Notes: generated from the sequence alone by a model not told the origin. 64,000 nt of DNA from Oceanospirillaceae bacterium ASP10-02a (GCA_905182035.1 CAJIZL010000004.1:1-64000), one strand, 5' to 3'; counted from the stretch's first letter, positions 28,575 to 37,396 are shown. A program made the numbers and translations.

Positions 28575-29624
28575 CTACATCTCCGTGGTGGAATGTGGGG
28601 AACTTTTTGTGTTGCGGGCTTTATTGAATTCACCCAAGCGTGCAAATACATCGATACCCACTTGATGGTATAAGTCCAACAAATCGACCAATACCCAATT
28701 CTCACGAATTAAACCGCCATCCATACGCCAAAAATCGAGGCTCCGCAGGCTGACCTCTTGCCCACTTGGAGCGATGCCTAGCCAGCCACCCTGTGTGATG
28801 GTTTGCTTCATGTTGGGCCAGCCAGTTACTGCAACATATTCACCTTCACCAAAAAAGTGAAAGTCTAATTGTTTGTCATGACTTCCACGATCAGGCATGG
28901 CGTTTAAAAATGGAATTTGGTGCCAATTACGAAAACCTGTTATGCCTCGTGATGAGCCAATGCCCGCTGGGCCATACCAATTCATACGAGGGTGCCAAAA
29001 CCGTTGGAGTTGCATTACTTCTGGGCCACCTTGTTTTGGGTGCAGGATCAAGTGGGTTAACATATCAAGTACATGTTGAACGCTGGCTTCTCCTTGCCCC
29101 GGGTGTTTATCACCAATACGCAAACCGTCTTGACTTGCTGGGCCTGGAATGAACCCTTCCCAACCTAAGGAGGGGGATAAGGGCCATGCTTGGGCCTGCA
29201 ACATCACTTCTGGAATGTCCCAAATAGCCTGTATTTCTACAATTTTTCCCTGTTCAAAACGGAAAAACTCATGAAAACGCATATGGGTCATATGCCCTGT
29301 AGGAGGTATATCTAACCAAGGTGATACAAATGTGCCTAAATAGTGTCCCGCACACCCCACCCATTCATTACCCGCGGGAGTGATGCCAGACAGTACAATT
29401 AAATCCCGCCGCTCAAGGTCTGGCATCGCCAACAATAGAGGTGCATAACAGGTTTCATAGAGGTGTGTGGGGCCAAAAATGTCATTAAACGGAAAGCACA
29501 GGTGGGCCACTGCATGATCGCCCATCAAACCCTGTAGCAGTGATTTTACGTGATGGCCTTCAAAATCATGCATCGCACTTAGCAGCGGCGCTAAAAGTAC
29601 TTTATTGTCCGCTGCATTAGACAT
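28575..29624 (-). CDS. Tandem NTF2/SnoaL-like protein
   Basis: This 349-residue protein has two SnoaL-like halves. The first carries WLDIPPTGHMTHMRFHEFF and WDIPEVMLQAQ; the second carries MNWYGPAGIGSS, GEGEYVAVTGWPN and a tail IRENWVLVDLLDLYHQVGIDVFARL. These blocks recur in the 338-residue protein at 36205 and, for the tail, in the 173-residue protein at 30953, so they form a paralogous set. The ATG overlaps the dehydrogenase stop by one base. SnoaL-fold enzymes act on small polar or aromatic substrates without cofactors; the reaction here is unknown. Confidence 0.8.
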   Translation of the reverse strand: MSNAADNKVLLAPLLSAMHDFEGHHVKSLLQGLMGDHAVAHLCFPFNDIFGPTHLYETCYAPLLLAMPDLERRDLIVLSGITPAGNEWVGCAGHYLGTFVSPWLDIPPTGHMTHMRFHEFFRFEQGKIVEIQAIWDIPEVMLQAQAWPLSPSLGWEGFIPGPASQDGLRIGDKHPGQGEASVQHVLDMLTHLILHPKQGGPEVMQLQRFWHPRMNWYGPAGIGSSRGITGFRNWHQIPFLNAMPDRGSHDKQLDFHFFGEGEYVAVTGWPNMKQTITQGGWLGIAPSGQEVSLRSLDFWRMDGGLIRENWVLVDLLDLYHQVGIDVFARLGEFNKARNTKSSPHSTTEM

Positions 29625-30934
29625 TATTGGGCACCAGTTCCATAAGGGACATCTTTATTACCGTATCGACGCACACGCAAGTTACACTGTTCGGCATGGC
29701 CAACAAAACCTTCTAACATACATAAACGAGAGCCATATTCACCAACTAACGTAGCCGCCTCATCTGTGGTTATCTTTTGATAACTATGGGTTTTAAGATA
29801 TTTTCCTACCCATAAGCCACCGGTATAGCGTCCAGCTTTCTTAGTAGGCAAGGTGTGATTAGTACCAATGACCTTGTCACCGTTAGAGACGTTCGTACGT
29901 GGCCCCAAAAACAAGGCGCCATAACACGTCATTTTTTCTAAGAACCAATCATCTCGATCAGTCATGACCTGGACGTGTTCATAGGCCTTTTCTTCAGACA
30001 CTTGGAGCATTTCTTGGTGACTGTCACAGACAATAATTTCGCCATAATCCTGCCAACTGACTGATGCTGTGTTTGCAGTAGGCAAAATTTCTAGCAGACG
30101 ATCTATTTCTAGTATTGTGGCTTCTGCTAGAGAACGGCTGGTTGTCACCAATGCCGCTGGAGAGTCATAACCGTGTTCCGCCTGACCGAGCAAATCTGTT
30201 GCACACATTTCTGCATCTACAGTATCGTCTGCGATCACCATGGTTTCCGTAGGGCCAGCAAATAAATCAATACCCACGCGACCAAATAGCTGCCGCTTGG
30301 CTTCCGCGACAAACGCGTTACCTGGGCCCACTAAGAGGTGCACTGGCTCCATAGTCTCTGTGCCTATAGCCATGGCGCCTACAGCCTGAATGCCACCTAA
30401 AACGTAAATTTCGTGGGCGCCGCCTAAGTGCATTGCCGTGATTACAGCAGGGTTTGGTTCGCCGTTAAAAGGTGGTGTGCAGGCGATAATCCGAGGCACG
30501 CCAGCAACACTGGCTGTAGCCACTGACATATGGGCGGATGCCACCATGGGGAATTTCCCTCCTGGCACATAGCAGCCCACCGATTGCACTGGGATGTGTT
30601 TGTGGCCAAGAATTACCCCGGGCATTGTTTCCACTTCAATATCCAACATCGAATCACGTTGGGCTTGGGCAAAGTTTCGTACCTGCTTTTGGGCAAATTT
30701 GATATCTTCCATGTCTCGTGGCGATACCTTAGCCATAATGCGTTGAATGTCTGCCTTTGACAAACGAAAAGATGCAGGAGCGTAATTATCATGCTTCTGT
30801 GCCAAGTCACGCACAGCTTGGTCACCCCGAGCTTCTATGTCGGCTAAAGTTGCTTCTACAACTGCTCTCGTGTGGGCATCATCTTGGGCCCTATCAGCGT
30901 CTGGCTTGCTGCACTTTAAATAGGTAATTGCCAT
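29624..30934 (-). CDS. Histidinol dehydrogenase-like NAD alcohol dehydrogenase (HpsN-like), catabolic
   Basis: This 436-residue HisD-fold enzyme conserves the zinc ligands Gln251, His254, Asp353 and His413 and the catalytic Glu319-His320, at offsets of 6-8 from E. coli HisD. The gene lies with an ABC importer and catabolic enzymes, not with his genes. Its sequence looks closest to the dehydrogenase subgroup that includes sulfopropanediol 3-dehydrogenase (HpsN), which oxidises a primary alcohol to the acid in two NAD steps. I infer the same chemistry on the imported substrate. No other sulfonate-catabolic gene is nearby, so dihydroxypropanesulfonate is not established. Confidence 0.87.
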   Translation of the reverse strand: MAITYLKCSKPDADRAQDDAHTRAVVEATLADIEARGDQAVRDLAQKHDNYAPASFRLSKADIQRIMAKVSPRDMEDIKFAQKQVRNFAQAQRDSMLDIEVETMPGVILGHKHIPVQSVGCYVPGGKFPMVASAHMSVATASVAGVPRIIACTPPFNGEPNPAVITAMHLGGAHEIYVLGGIQAVGAMAIGTETMEPVHLLVGPGNAFVAEAKRQLFGRVGIDLFAGPTETMVIADDTVDAEMCATDLLGQAEHGYDSPAALVTTSRSLAEATILEIDRLLEILPTANTASVSWQDYGEIIVCDSHQEMLQVSEEKAYEHVQVMTDRDDWFLEKMTCYGALFLGPRTNVSNGDKVIGTNHTLPTKKAGRYTGGLWVGKYLKTHSYQKITTDEAATLVGEYGSRLCMLEGFVGHAEQCNLRVRRYGNKDVPYGTGAQ

Positions 30935-30952
30935 GTTACTTCCTCATTTCAT

Positions 30953-31474
30953 TCACTCGTGGGGCTGCTCTTCGCCCCGATCAAAAGCTTCCCAGCCTTT
31001 ACCATTAAAAACGTCTACTCCTAGCTGGGATAGTACGTGGGGAAAATCCACCATCACCCAGTTATCACAAATTTTCCCATCCATCACCTTCCAAAAATCC
31101 ATATAGCGAATTTCTACCTTATGTCCAGTGGGCTCCACACCCATAAACACGCCACTATGAATGGCTTCTTGACGGCCGAATGCGGCAGCCCATTCACCCA
31201 TATACAGGCGCGCTTCATCAATGCAAACCTTATTGGAAAATGCGGCTTGAAAGGGTTCTTGCCAATGGCTTTGAAATTCTTTTAAACCCTGTTTGGTGCC
31301 GCAGCCTTGGTTGCCCATCCAGCGAAATGATTCACTAAAAAAATCACCAATGTCAGCAATTCTATGATCATTCAGGCCATCTACCATGGACTCGATCACG
31401 GCACGGGTTGCCGCAGTTTTTGACATGTCAGTGTCGGAGCTGAGCGCGGCTTGTTGTGGTCGACTGCCTTTCAT
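30953..31474 (-). CDS. Single-domain NTF2/SnoaL-like protein
   Basis: This 173-residue protein has one SnoaL-like domain (about residues 20-160). Its C-terminal part, VEIRYMDFWKVMDGKICDNWVMVD followed by LGVDVF, repeats the closing motif of the two long paralogues at 28575 and 36205 (quoted here in pieces: RYMDFWK, DGKI, NWVMVD). It appears to be a half-length relative. It lies 18 bases from the dehydrogenase gene and 12 bases from the ATPase gene, so it belongs to one operon. Function unknown. Confidence 0.78.
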   Translation of the reverse strand: MKGSRPQQAALSSDTDMSKTAATRAVIESMVDGLNDHRIADIGDFFSESFRWMGNQGCGTKQGLKEFQSHWQEPFQAAFSNKVCIDEARLYMGEWAAAFGRQEAIHSGVFMGVEPTGHKVEIRYMDFWKVMDGKICDNWVMVDFPHVLSQLGVDVFNGKGWEAFDRGEEQPHE

Positions 31475-31486
31475 TTTTGTCTCATT

Positions 31487-32533
31487 TTATAATCGTAGAC
31501 CACTTTGGGCATCAAATAGGTGACATAAGCTAGCAGTGATATGGGCGCTAAAATCAGCTCCAATATTGGTGCGATAATCTTTGCCTGCCTTTATTGAGAC
31601 TAAGCCTTCGCCCACTCGGGCTGTCACCATAGTGGAGTCGCCCAGTAGCTCTAAGGAGAAAACTTGCAGGTTTAATTCTGCGGTGGCAGCAGATACGTTG
31701 GCATCCTCGGCACGAAAACCTAACGTCACTGGACCATTTAAGCCCACGTCAAAGCCTGGGACTGTCATGTCTTTCGCCTTAAAGGTGCCATCTTCAAGGC
31801 TGCCATTTACTAGATTCATGGCTGGCGAACCAATAAAGCTCGCTACAAAAGAGTTGGCAGGGTTGTCGTAAATGTCAGTAGGCGTGCCTACCTGCTGAAC
31901 CACTCCCTTGTTCATTACCACTACACGGTCTGCTAAGGTCATAGCCTCTACCTGATCATGGGTCACATAAATAGTGGTGACCTGCAGTTCATGGGACAGA
32001 TTTTTGATTTGAGCTCGTGTCGATACCCGTAATTTGGCGTCCAAATTTGACAACGGTTCATCCATTAAAAATACTTTTGGTTTGCGCACTATGGCTCGCG
32101 CTAGGGCCACACGCTGGCGTTGACCACCGGATAGCTCCGCTGGCTTTCTGTGCAAAAACTCTTCTAGCTCTACCATTGCAGCAGCCTTCATCACTCGTTG
32201 GTGATGATCAGCTTTAGGGACTTTACGCACCTTCAATGGGAATCGAATGTTTTCATAGACGTTCATATTGGGATACAAGGCGTAGCTTTGAAATACCATT
32301 GCCACATCCCGATCTTTCGGATCAAGGCCGTTGACCACTCGTCCATCTATAACAATCTCGCCCTCAGTCACTGCCTCTAACCCTGCAATCATGCGCATGG
32401 TGGTAGTTTTGCCACAGCCAGAGGGGCCGAGTAGTACCAGAAATTCTTTATCTGTGATGGTTAAATCAAAGTTATCGACACCAACGAAGCTGCCCCAGCG
32501 TTTGCCAATATTGCGGAGCTTTATTTCTGCCAT
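31487..32533 (-). CDS. ABC transporter ATPase, MalK/UgpC type
   Basis: This 348-residue ATPase starts at ATG 32533 (GGA about 6 bases upstream); a longer reading to 32566 would run into the operator at 32550. Walker A GPSGCGKTT is at about residues 36-44, the signature is LSGGQRQRVALARA and Walker B is VFLMDEPLSNLDAK. A C-terminal regulatory OB-like domain follows (about 235-348). DEPLSNLDAKLR is typical of CUT1 sugar, polyol and glycerol-phosphate importers. It energises the permeases encoded across the divergent promoter. Confidence 0.93.
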   Translation of the reverse strand: MAEIKLRNIGKRWGSFVGVDNFDLTITDKEFLVLLGPSGCGKTTTMRMIAGLEAVTEGEIVIDGRVVNGLDPKDRDVAMVFQSYALYPNMNVYENIRFPLKVRKVPKADHHQRVMKAAAMVELEEFLHRKPAELSGGQRQRVALARAIVRKPKVFLMDEPLSNLDAKLRVSTRAQIKNLSHELQVTTIYVTHDQVEAMTLADRVVVMNKGVVQQVGTPTDIYDNPANSFVASFIGSPAMNLVNGSLEDGTFKAKDMTVPGFDVGLNGPVTLGFRAEDANVSAATAELNLQVFSLELLGDSTMVTARVGEGLVSIKAGKDYRTNIGADFSAHITASLCHLFDAQSGLRL

Positions 32534-32549
32534 GATATCCGACCCTATA

Positions 32550-32567
32550 ATTACATACGTATGCAAA
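32550..32567. promoter_or_regulatory. LacI-type operator candidate 1
   Basis: An 18-base dyad, ATTACATAC/GTATGCAAA, with a perfect 10-base palindromic core CATACGTATG and central CG. It sits 17 bases before the ATPase start codon, where bound repressor would block the minus-strand operon. Confidence 0.6.
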
Positions 32568-32762
32568 AATTATCAGAATTTATTCATTCCGGCAATAGAT
32601 ATCGTGCTAAATTAGTTAATTTAATCGTTTATTTTGAGGTTGTTATTATTTTCGACAATCATAGTTTAAAAATATATTTGGCATTATTATATATTTTATG
32701 TAATTAAAACAATTAGTTGTGTTTGTATTCGCATATTACTTACTGACTGAGCACTTAAATAG

Positions 32763-32792
32763 TTGCCAAGCTCTGTCAAAAAATAGTAGAAT
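32763..32792 (+). promoter_or_regulatory. Sigma-70-like promoter for the binding-protein operon
   Basis: TTGCCA at 32763-32768 and TAGAAT at 32787-32792 are separated by 18 bases. The predicted start point near 32799 falls inside operator candidate 2, as expected for simple repression. Confidence 0.5.
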
Positions 32793-32810
32793 TTTGCTTA
32801 CGCATGCAAA
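32793..32810. promoter_or_regulatory. LacI-type operator candidate 2
   Basis: An 18-base dyad TTTGCTTAC/GCATGCAAA, matching at 7 of 9 half-site positions with central CG. It overlaps the predicted transcription start of the binding-protein operon. Confidence 0.55.
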
Positions 32811-32838
32811 CCTTTTCTAATATTATTGAAGTGATGTG

Positions 32839-32856
32839 GAAGAATACGTATGTAAA
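32839..32856. promoter_or_regulatory. LacI-type operator candidate 3
   Basis: GAAGAATAC/GTATGTAAA has the 8-base palindromic core ATACGTAT with central CG. Its right half GTATGTAAA nearly equals the right half of candidate 1. It lies 51 bases before the binding-protein start. Confidence 0.5.
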
Positions 32857-32907
32857 ACAAGGCCGCACTGGTCTTACATTAATAAATTTAAAGAGGATGC
32901 GTTCATC

Positions 32908-34155
32908 ATGGGCACAATAAAAACGATAGCTCTCACCGCAACTGCTGCTGCAATTCTAACTAGCTCCGCCGCTTTTGCCGCATGCGGCATCGCAGGCAAT
33001 GCTAACGTGAGCATAATGGGTAACGACTTCCCTGCACTTCACGCTGTATTTTCCGCAGCTGAGCAATGTGCAGGCGATGGCGTTACAGTGACTAAAAATC
33101 ATAACAAAGACTACAAAGACCTCATGGTGCCAGCTCTGACTGCAAACCCAGCTGAATACACCGCTTTAACTGTGTCAAATGGCACGCTGGTTACACTGAT
33201 GAACGATGATCTGGTTAGACCATTGGATGATCTCGTTGCTAAGCACGGTTCGGGCTTGAATAAATCACAGTTGGTGACGGTTAACGGTAAAGTGATGGCA
33301 GTGGCCTTTATGGCCAACGCTCAACACCTTTTCTACCGCTCAGATATCTTAGAGCAAGTTGGCATGAGTGCAGATGAGTTGCAAACCTATGAGCAGGTGT
33401 TGACTGCCGCTAAGAGGATTCGCGACGCTGGGCTTATGGAATACCCGGTTGCACTGAATACTAAGGCGGGCTGGAACTTGGGTGAAGAGTTTGTCAACAT
33501 GTATCTTGGCACTGGTGCAGATATGTTTGTACCAGGGACAGCTAAAGTGAGCATTAATAACGCTCACGGCGTTGCTACCTTGAACATGCTAAAGAGCCTT
33601 GTTAGTTACTCTCATCCCGATTACCTAACGTTTGATTCCAATGCAACCCAAGCTCTTTGGGAAGGCGATAAGCTAGCATTGGCGACCATGTGGGGTTCTC
33701 GAACAGCAGGTGTATTAGATGCTGAAGGATCTACTGAACAGGTAGTCATGAACACTGACTTTGCTGCAGCCCCAAGCTTTAATGGTGGCACCATCCCAGC
33801 ATCGTCCCTATGGTGGGATGGCTTTATTATATCCAAGAACGTTTCCGATGCCGATGCCGAAGCTAGCTTTATTGCCATGATGAATGGTATTTCTACTGAA
33901 ATGGTACAAGCGAATAATGATGCAGCTACTTGGTTGATAGAAGGTTACAAGCCTAGCAAGGCAGCTTCTGGGGTAACAGCCACGGCTATGAATGGCGCCG
34001 CACCTTATCCAATGTATCCATTTATGGGAGCTTTACACGGTGCTGCAGGTTCTGAGCTATCTGACTTCCTACAAGGCAGTGAAAGCGCAGGGCAAGCACT
34101 AGCTGACATGGAAGCAGCGTATAACGTTGCTGCCAAAGAAAAAGGGTTTTTATAA
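32908..34155 (+). CDS. Extracellular solute-binding protein, family 1, of an ABC importer
   Basis: This protein has 415 residues from the ATG at 32908. The longer reading from 32836 would put 24 residues before an obvious signal peptide. The signal peptide is residues 1-24, ending SSAAFA, followed by ACG; signal peptidase I cleavage is likely, although the Cys two residues later leaves a lipoprotein form possible. The mature part resembles MalE/UgpB-type proteins (LFYRSDILEQVGM, WEGDKLALATMWGSR, SLWWDGFIISK). An AGAGGA stretch lies about 10 bases upstream. It is first in the plus-strand operon and followed by a hairpin that probably keeps its expression above that of the permeases. Confidence 0.92.
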   Translation: MGTIKTIALTATAAAILTSSAAFAACGIAGNANVSIMGNDFPALHAVFSAAEQCAGDGVTVTKNHNKDYKDLMVPALTANPAEYTALTVSNGTLVTLMNDDLVRPLDDLVAKHGSGLNKSQLVTVNGKVMAVAFMANAQHLFYRSDILEQVGMSADELQTYEQVLTAAKRIRDAGLMEYPVALNTKAGWNLGEEFVNMYLGTGADMFVPGTAKVSINNAHGVATLNMLKSLVSYSHPDYLTFDSNATQALWEGDKLALATMWGSRTAGVLDAEGSTEQVVMNTDFAAAPSFNGGTIPASSLWWDGFIISKNVSDADAEASFIAMMNGISTEMVQANNDAATWLIEGYKPSKAASGVTATAMNGAAPYPMYPFMGALHGAAGSELSDFLQGSESAGQALADMEAAYNVAAKEKGFL

Positions 34156-34176
34156 ACCCTGCTGACACTTGTTAGC

Positions 34177-34216
34177 AAAGGGGGCAAGGCCAATAAGCCT
34201 TGGCCCCTTTCTTTTG
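34177..34216 (+). terminator. Hairpin after the binding-protein gene (partial terminator)
   Basis: Arms of 14 bases (34177-34190 and 34197-34210, one mismatch) with loop CAATAA are followed by TTTCTTTT. It lies between the binding-protein and permease genes of one operon, the usual place for a hairpin that stabilises the upstream message and attenuates the downstream part. Confidence 0.75.
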
Positions 34217-34262
34217 AGTAACCCTTTTGAATAAGCCTTTTGTATAAACGGGAATTACTTGC

Positions 34263-35291
34263 ATGCCTCATCGTACATTTTTTTGGTTTATTATTCCGTC
34301 TTTAGCGGCCATGATATTGTTTATCGCCTTGCCGGTAATTTCTGTAATAACCCAGTCTTTGCACGTAGAGCATGAGAAAGTTCTCATCAGTTCCGAAAAC
34401 TGTGGGCCATTCGGTTGCAAACAAGTAACTATTGTTGATGTAGCGGCCACCACTCAGCTAAGAGCTGATCAGCCGCTGGGACAATTCAGTGGTTTTGATA
34501 ACTATACTAATCGCAACCACCTTGCTTTTGATGAGGTAGGTCTGGCCTGGGAAGGCAGCGAAAATATTGGTATTTTTATTAAAAAATTACTCAATCTACC
34601 TTTTTATAAAGCACTTGCGTTTACCTTAACCTACACCTTTGTGGTTACGCCTTTCGTTATTGTATTGGGTCTTGCTATCGCCCTAGGCGTAAATGCACTG
34701 CCTAAATTCGCTAAGGGCCCCACCATTTTTGTATCTCTTTTACCCATGATTGTGACCCCGCTCATTGGCTCGTTAATTTTGTTTTGGATGATCGATGGAG
34801 AAGGCATTATTGGCGCTTCTATACAATATCTTTTTAATGACCCTGGCTTATCCTTAAAAGCCTCCCCCGCCTTAACGTGGATGATGCTTATCGTTTACGG
34901 TATTTGGCATTCAGCACCGTTTTCTTTTATTGTTTTCTATGCAGGGTTGCAAACGGTTCCAGCAGATACCCTTGAAGCTGCTACCATAGACGGGGCGAAT
35001 CGCTGGCAACGGATTCGTTACGTAGTTGTACCCTATATGAAACCGTTGGTTGTGTTCATTATGCTCATGCAGCTTATGGACAACTTTAGAGTACTTGAGC
35101 CTATTGTTAGCTTTGCGTCCGAGGCCAGTGCTACATCATTAAGCTGGATCATTTACAAAGATCTAACGTCAGATACGCAGTTATTTGGCTCAGCTGCAGC
35201 GACTTCCATGCTCACTATTATCGGTGTTGCTATTTTATTGTTACCCGTGCTCTTTCGAACTTGGCGCGACTTTAGCCGCACAGCACATTAA
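34263..35291 (+). CDS. ABC importer permease, MalF/UgpA type
   Basis: This 342-residue protein has an N-terminal membrane helix (about residues 10-30), a periplasmic insertion (about 35-105) and five further helices. The permease-ATPase contact loop is present as EAATIDGANRWQRIRYVVVP near residue 240 (EAA motif). It pairs with the next permease and the MalK-type ATPase at 31487. The periplasmic insertion, with two Cys in SENCGPFGCKQ, is somewhat unusual for the family. Confidence 0.93.
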   Translation: MPHRTFFWFIIPSLAAMILFIALPVISVITQSLHVEHEKVLISSENCGPFGCKQVTIVDVAATTQLRADQPLGQFSGFDNYTNRNHLAFDEVGLAWEGSENIGIFIKKLLNLPFYKALAFTLTYTFVVTPFVIVLGLAIALGVNALPKFAKGPTIFVSLLPMIVTPLIGSLILFWMIDGEGIIGASIQYLFNDPGLSLKASPALTWMMLIVYGIWHSAPFSFIVFYAGLQTVPADTLEAATIDGANRWQRIRYVVVPYMKPLVVFIMLMQLMDNFRVLEPIVSFASEASATSLSWIIYKDLTSDTQLFGSAAATSMLTIIGVAILLLPVLFRTWRDFSRTAH

Positions 35292-35312
35292 AGCACAAGT
35301 AAGGAGCACATC

Positions 35313-36194
35313 ATGACAAACCCAGCTCAACGTCGCTCTACTAGCCTAGCTATTATTTCCACAGGTTTCGTTGTGCTATGGCTTATGGTTGCCGCTGGAC
35401 CTTTTTTATGGACCCTTTGGGGATCCTTTAAAGTACAGGGAGATTTCTTTTCCAAAGCAGACTGGACCAATGCGCTCTATGGAGTACGCACTATGGTGGA
35501 AACGGGCGATTTTTTCACCACTAATGGTTACTACGGTGCTTGGGTAGAACACGGGTTTGGTGAATCTGTCATCAACACCACCATCGTTGTTGTGTCCACT
35601 GTGATTATTTCTCTTACCTTAGGCACGCTGGGTGGATACGCCTTAGCCCGATCGGGGTTTAAATACTCCTTCTGGATCCTTATGTTAGCCTTAGTGTTTC
35701 GAGCAATGCCACATATTACTTTGGTATCGGGCTACCTGCTGCCATTTTTCGAGTGGAATATTTGGGGTTACTTGCCTACTTCAATTATAGTTTTGGTAGC
35801 CATTAACCAACCCTTTACTTTGTGGATGCTGCACTCATTCTTTTTGAATATTCCCAAAGATATGGATGAAAGTGCAATGGTAGATGGCTGTACCCGCTTT
35901 CAGGCATTCTGGCACGTTATTATCCCAGTCATGTGGCCTGGGGTGATCACTACTGGCTTGTTTAGCTTTTTACTGGCTTACAACGACTTTGCCGTAACCG
36001 CATCTTTATTAAGTCAAGATAACCAAACTATGATACCGAAAATCGCCAGTTTCCTCGGCACTACGCAGGTAGAAGGTAACGTTATGTTTGCAGTAGCCGC
36101 CGTAGTGTCAGCGATGATTCCATTATTTATTTTGGTAATGTTCTTCCAGCGTCAAATAGTCTCTGGTTTAACTGCCGGTGCAGTGAAAGGGTAA
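35313..36194 (+). CDS. ABC importer permease, MalG/UgpE type
   Basis: This 293-residue permease has about six helices and the EAA loop variant DESAMVDGCTRFQAFWHVIIP near residue 190. It follows the first permease by 21 bases, with AAGGAG before its ATG. With the other subunits it completes a CUT1-type importer (binding protein, two permeases, one ATPase). Confidence 0.93.
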   Translation: MTNPAQRRSTSLAIISTGFVVLWLMVAAGPFLWTLWGSFKVQGDFFSKADWTNALYGVRTMVETGDFFTTNGYYGAWVEHGFGESVINTTIVVVSTVIISLTLGTLGGYALARSGFKYSFWILMLALVFRAMPHITLVSGYLLPFFEWNIWGYLPTSIIVLVAINQPFTLWMLHSFFLNIPKDMDESAMVDGCTRFQAFWHVIIPVMWPGVITTGLFSFLLAYNDFAVTASLLSQDNQTMIPKIASFLGTTQVEGNVMFAVAAVVSAMIPLFILVMFFQRQIVSGLTAGAVKG

Positions 36195-36204
36195 TCTATT
36201 CAGT

Positions 36205-37221
36205 ATGAAAAATGATATTCAGGCAGCAAAGGCTGTAGTATTCGATTTTTACAAGCGTTTAGATAGTGCTACCCCAGAAGTATTGGGTGACGTGGTGGAG
36301 GACCACACAACTGACAATTACCTCTGGCGCGGTTACCATCCATTCCATGAGCAAACCTCTGCAACTCAAGTAGCTCATTTATTCTGGCAGCCACTGCGGA
36401 ACTCGCTAAAACATCTGCAGCGCCGCCAAGACATTTTTATGGCTGGGCGCAACGAAATGGATGATTTTTCATCTATTTGGGTGGTGTCCATGGGGCACCT
36501 CATGGGCTTGTTCGATGAGCCGTGGTTGGGCATCAGACCTACGGGAAAAATTGCCATGCTCAGGTACTGTGAATTCAACAAGGTTGAAAACGGCAAAATA
36601 TCTGAAACAGCCATGTTTTTTGATATTCCACACTTGATGGTGCAAGCAGGTTTGCAGCCATTCCCACCGCAGACCGCTGCGCAGCTTGTACAGCCTGGCC
36701 CCATGTCTCACAACGGATTAATGTTTAATGAGCAGGAACCTACTCAGGGTGAAACAACCTTAGCTGCCATCAATCACATGATCATTGCTCTGGGTGACTG
36801 GGATCACGAACTCTCCCTGGAAGATGAACTGCGCTTGAGCTGGCACGAAGACATGACTTGGTGGGGCCCTACGGGTATAGGCGCCACTTACACCATTCCA
36901 CGCTATGCCCAGCAGCATTCTGGACCCTTTAGAGCTGCATTTAAAGACCGCGCGTTTAATGGTCATGTTTGTCGTATGGCTGAAGGTGAGTTCGGAGGTT
37001 TTTTTGGTTGGCCAAATTTAACCTTAGAACCTTTAGGAGGTTTTATGGGCATGCCGGCAACAGGTAAGTCAGGTGATATGCGCGTCATTGATATTTATCG
37101 TCGGGACGGTGATAAACTGGCCGAAAACTGGGTTTTTATCGATCTGTTACATTTTTGGAAACAACAAGGGGTCGATATTTTAGCCAGGACAACGGGCAGT
37201 GACGCGATTGATTTTTACTAG
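36205..37221 (+). CDS. Tandem NTF2/SnoaL-like protein
   Basis: This 338-residue protein has two SnoaL-like halves. It shares with the 349-residue protein at 28575 the pieces WLGIRPTGK, GKISETA, DIPHLMVQAG, WWGPTGIGA, GWPN, GGFMGMPATG and ENWVFIDLL followed by GVDILAR. It is the only catabolic gene of the plus-strand arm, starting 10 bases after the second permease. Co-transcription with the importer suggests it acts early on the imported compound. Function unknown. Confidence 0.8.
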   Translation: MKNDIQAAKAVVFDFYKRLDSATPEVLGDVVEDHTTDNYLWRGYHPFHEQTSATQVAHLFWQPLRNSLKHLQRRQDIFMAGRNEMDDFSSIWVVSMGHLMGLFDEPWLGIRPTGKIAMLRYCEFNKVENGKISETAMFFDIPHLMVQAGLQPFPPQTAAQLVQPGPMSHNGLMFNEQEPTQGETTLAAINHMIIALGDWDHELSLEDELRLSWHEDMTWWGPTGIGATYTIPRYAQQHSGPFRAAFKDRAFNGHVCRMAEGEFGGFFGWPNLTLEPLGGFMGMPATGKSGDMRVIDIYRRDGDKLAENWVFIDLLHFWKQQGVDILARTTGSDAIDFY

Positions 37222-37396
37222 CTGTATTATTGAGGACAATGGCGTATTGGGGTTAATATTTGTGGTAAAGGCCTGCTTGAAAGGCTGCATGTGTTACAAA
37301 GTAGGGTGTCTGGAGCTTAAAGCTACTTCTGTGTCGCACCAAGATAGATGGCATAGGAAGTATTAGGTGATAGTTCAAGGTTAATAAATTAACCTA

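Larger units (their letters stand above)
32534..32907. promoter_or_regulatory. Divergent control region of the catabolic island
   Basis: This AT-rich 374-base gap separates the ATPase operon (minus) from the binding-protein operon (plus). It contains three LacI-type dyads and a sigma-70-like promoter, listed separately. It is the only divergent promoter region inside the island, so control of both arms probably converges here. Confidence 0.7.

Noticed and set aside
29624..30934. Histidine biosynthesis hisD
   Set aside because: Active-site residues fit, but no his genes are near and the gene is embedded in a catabolic operon.
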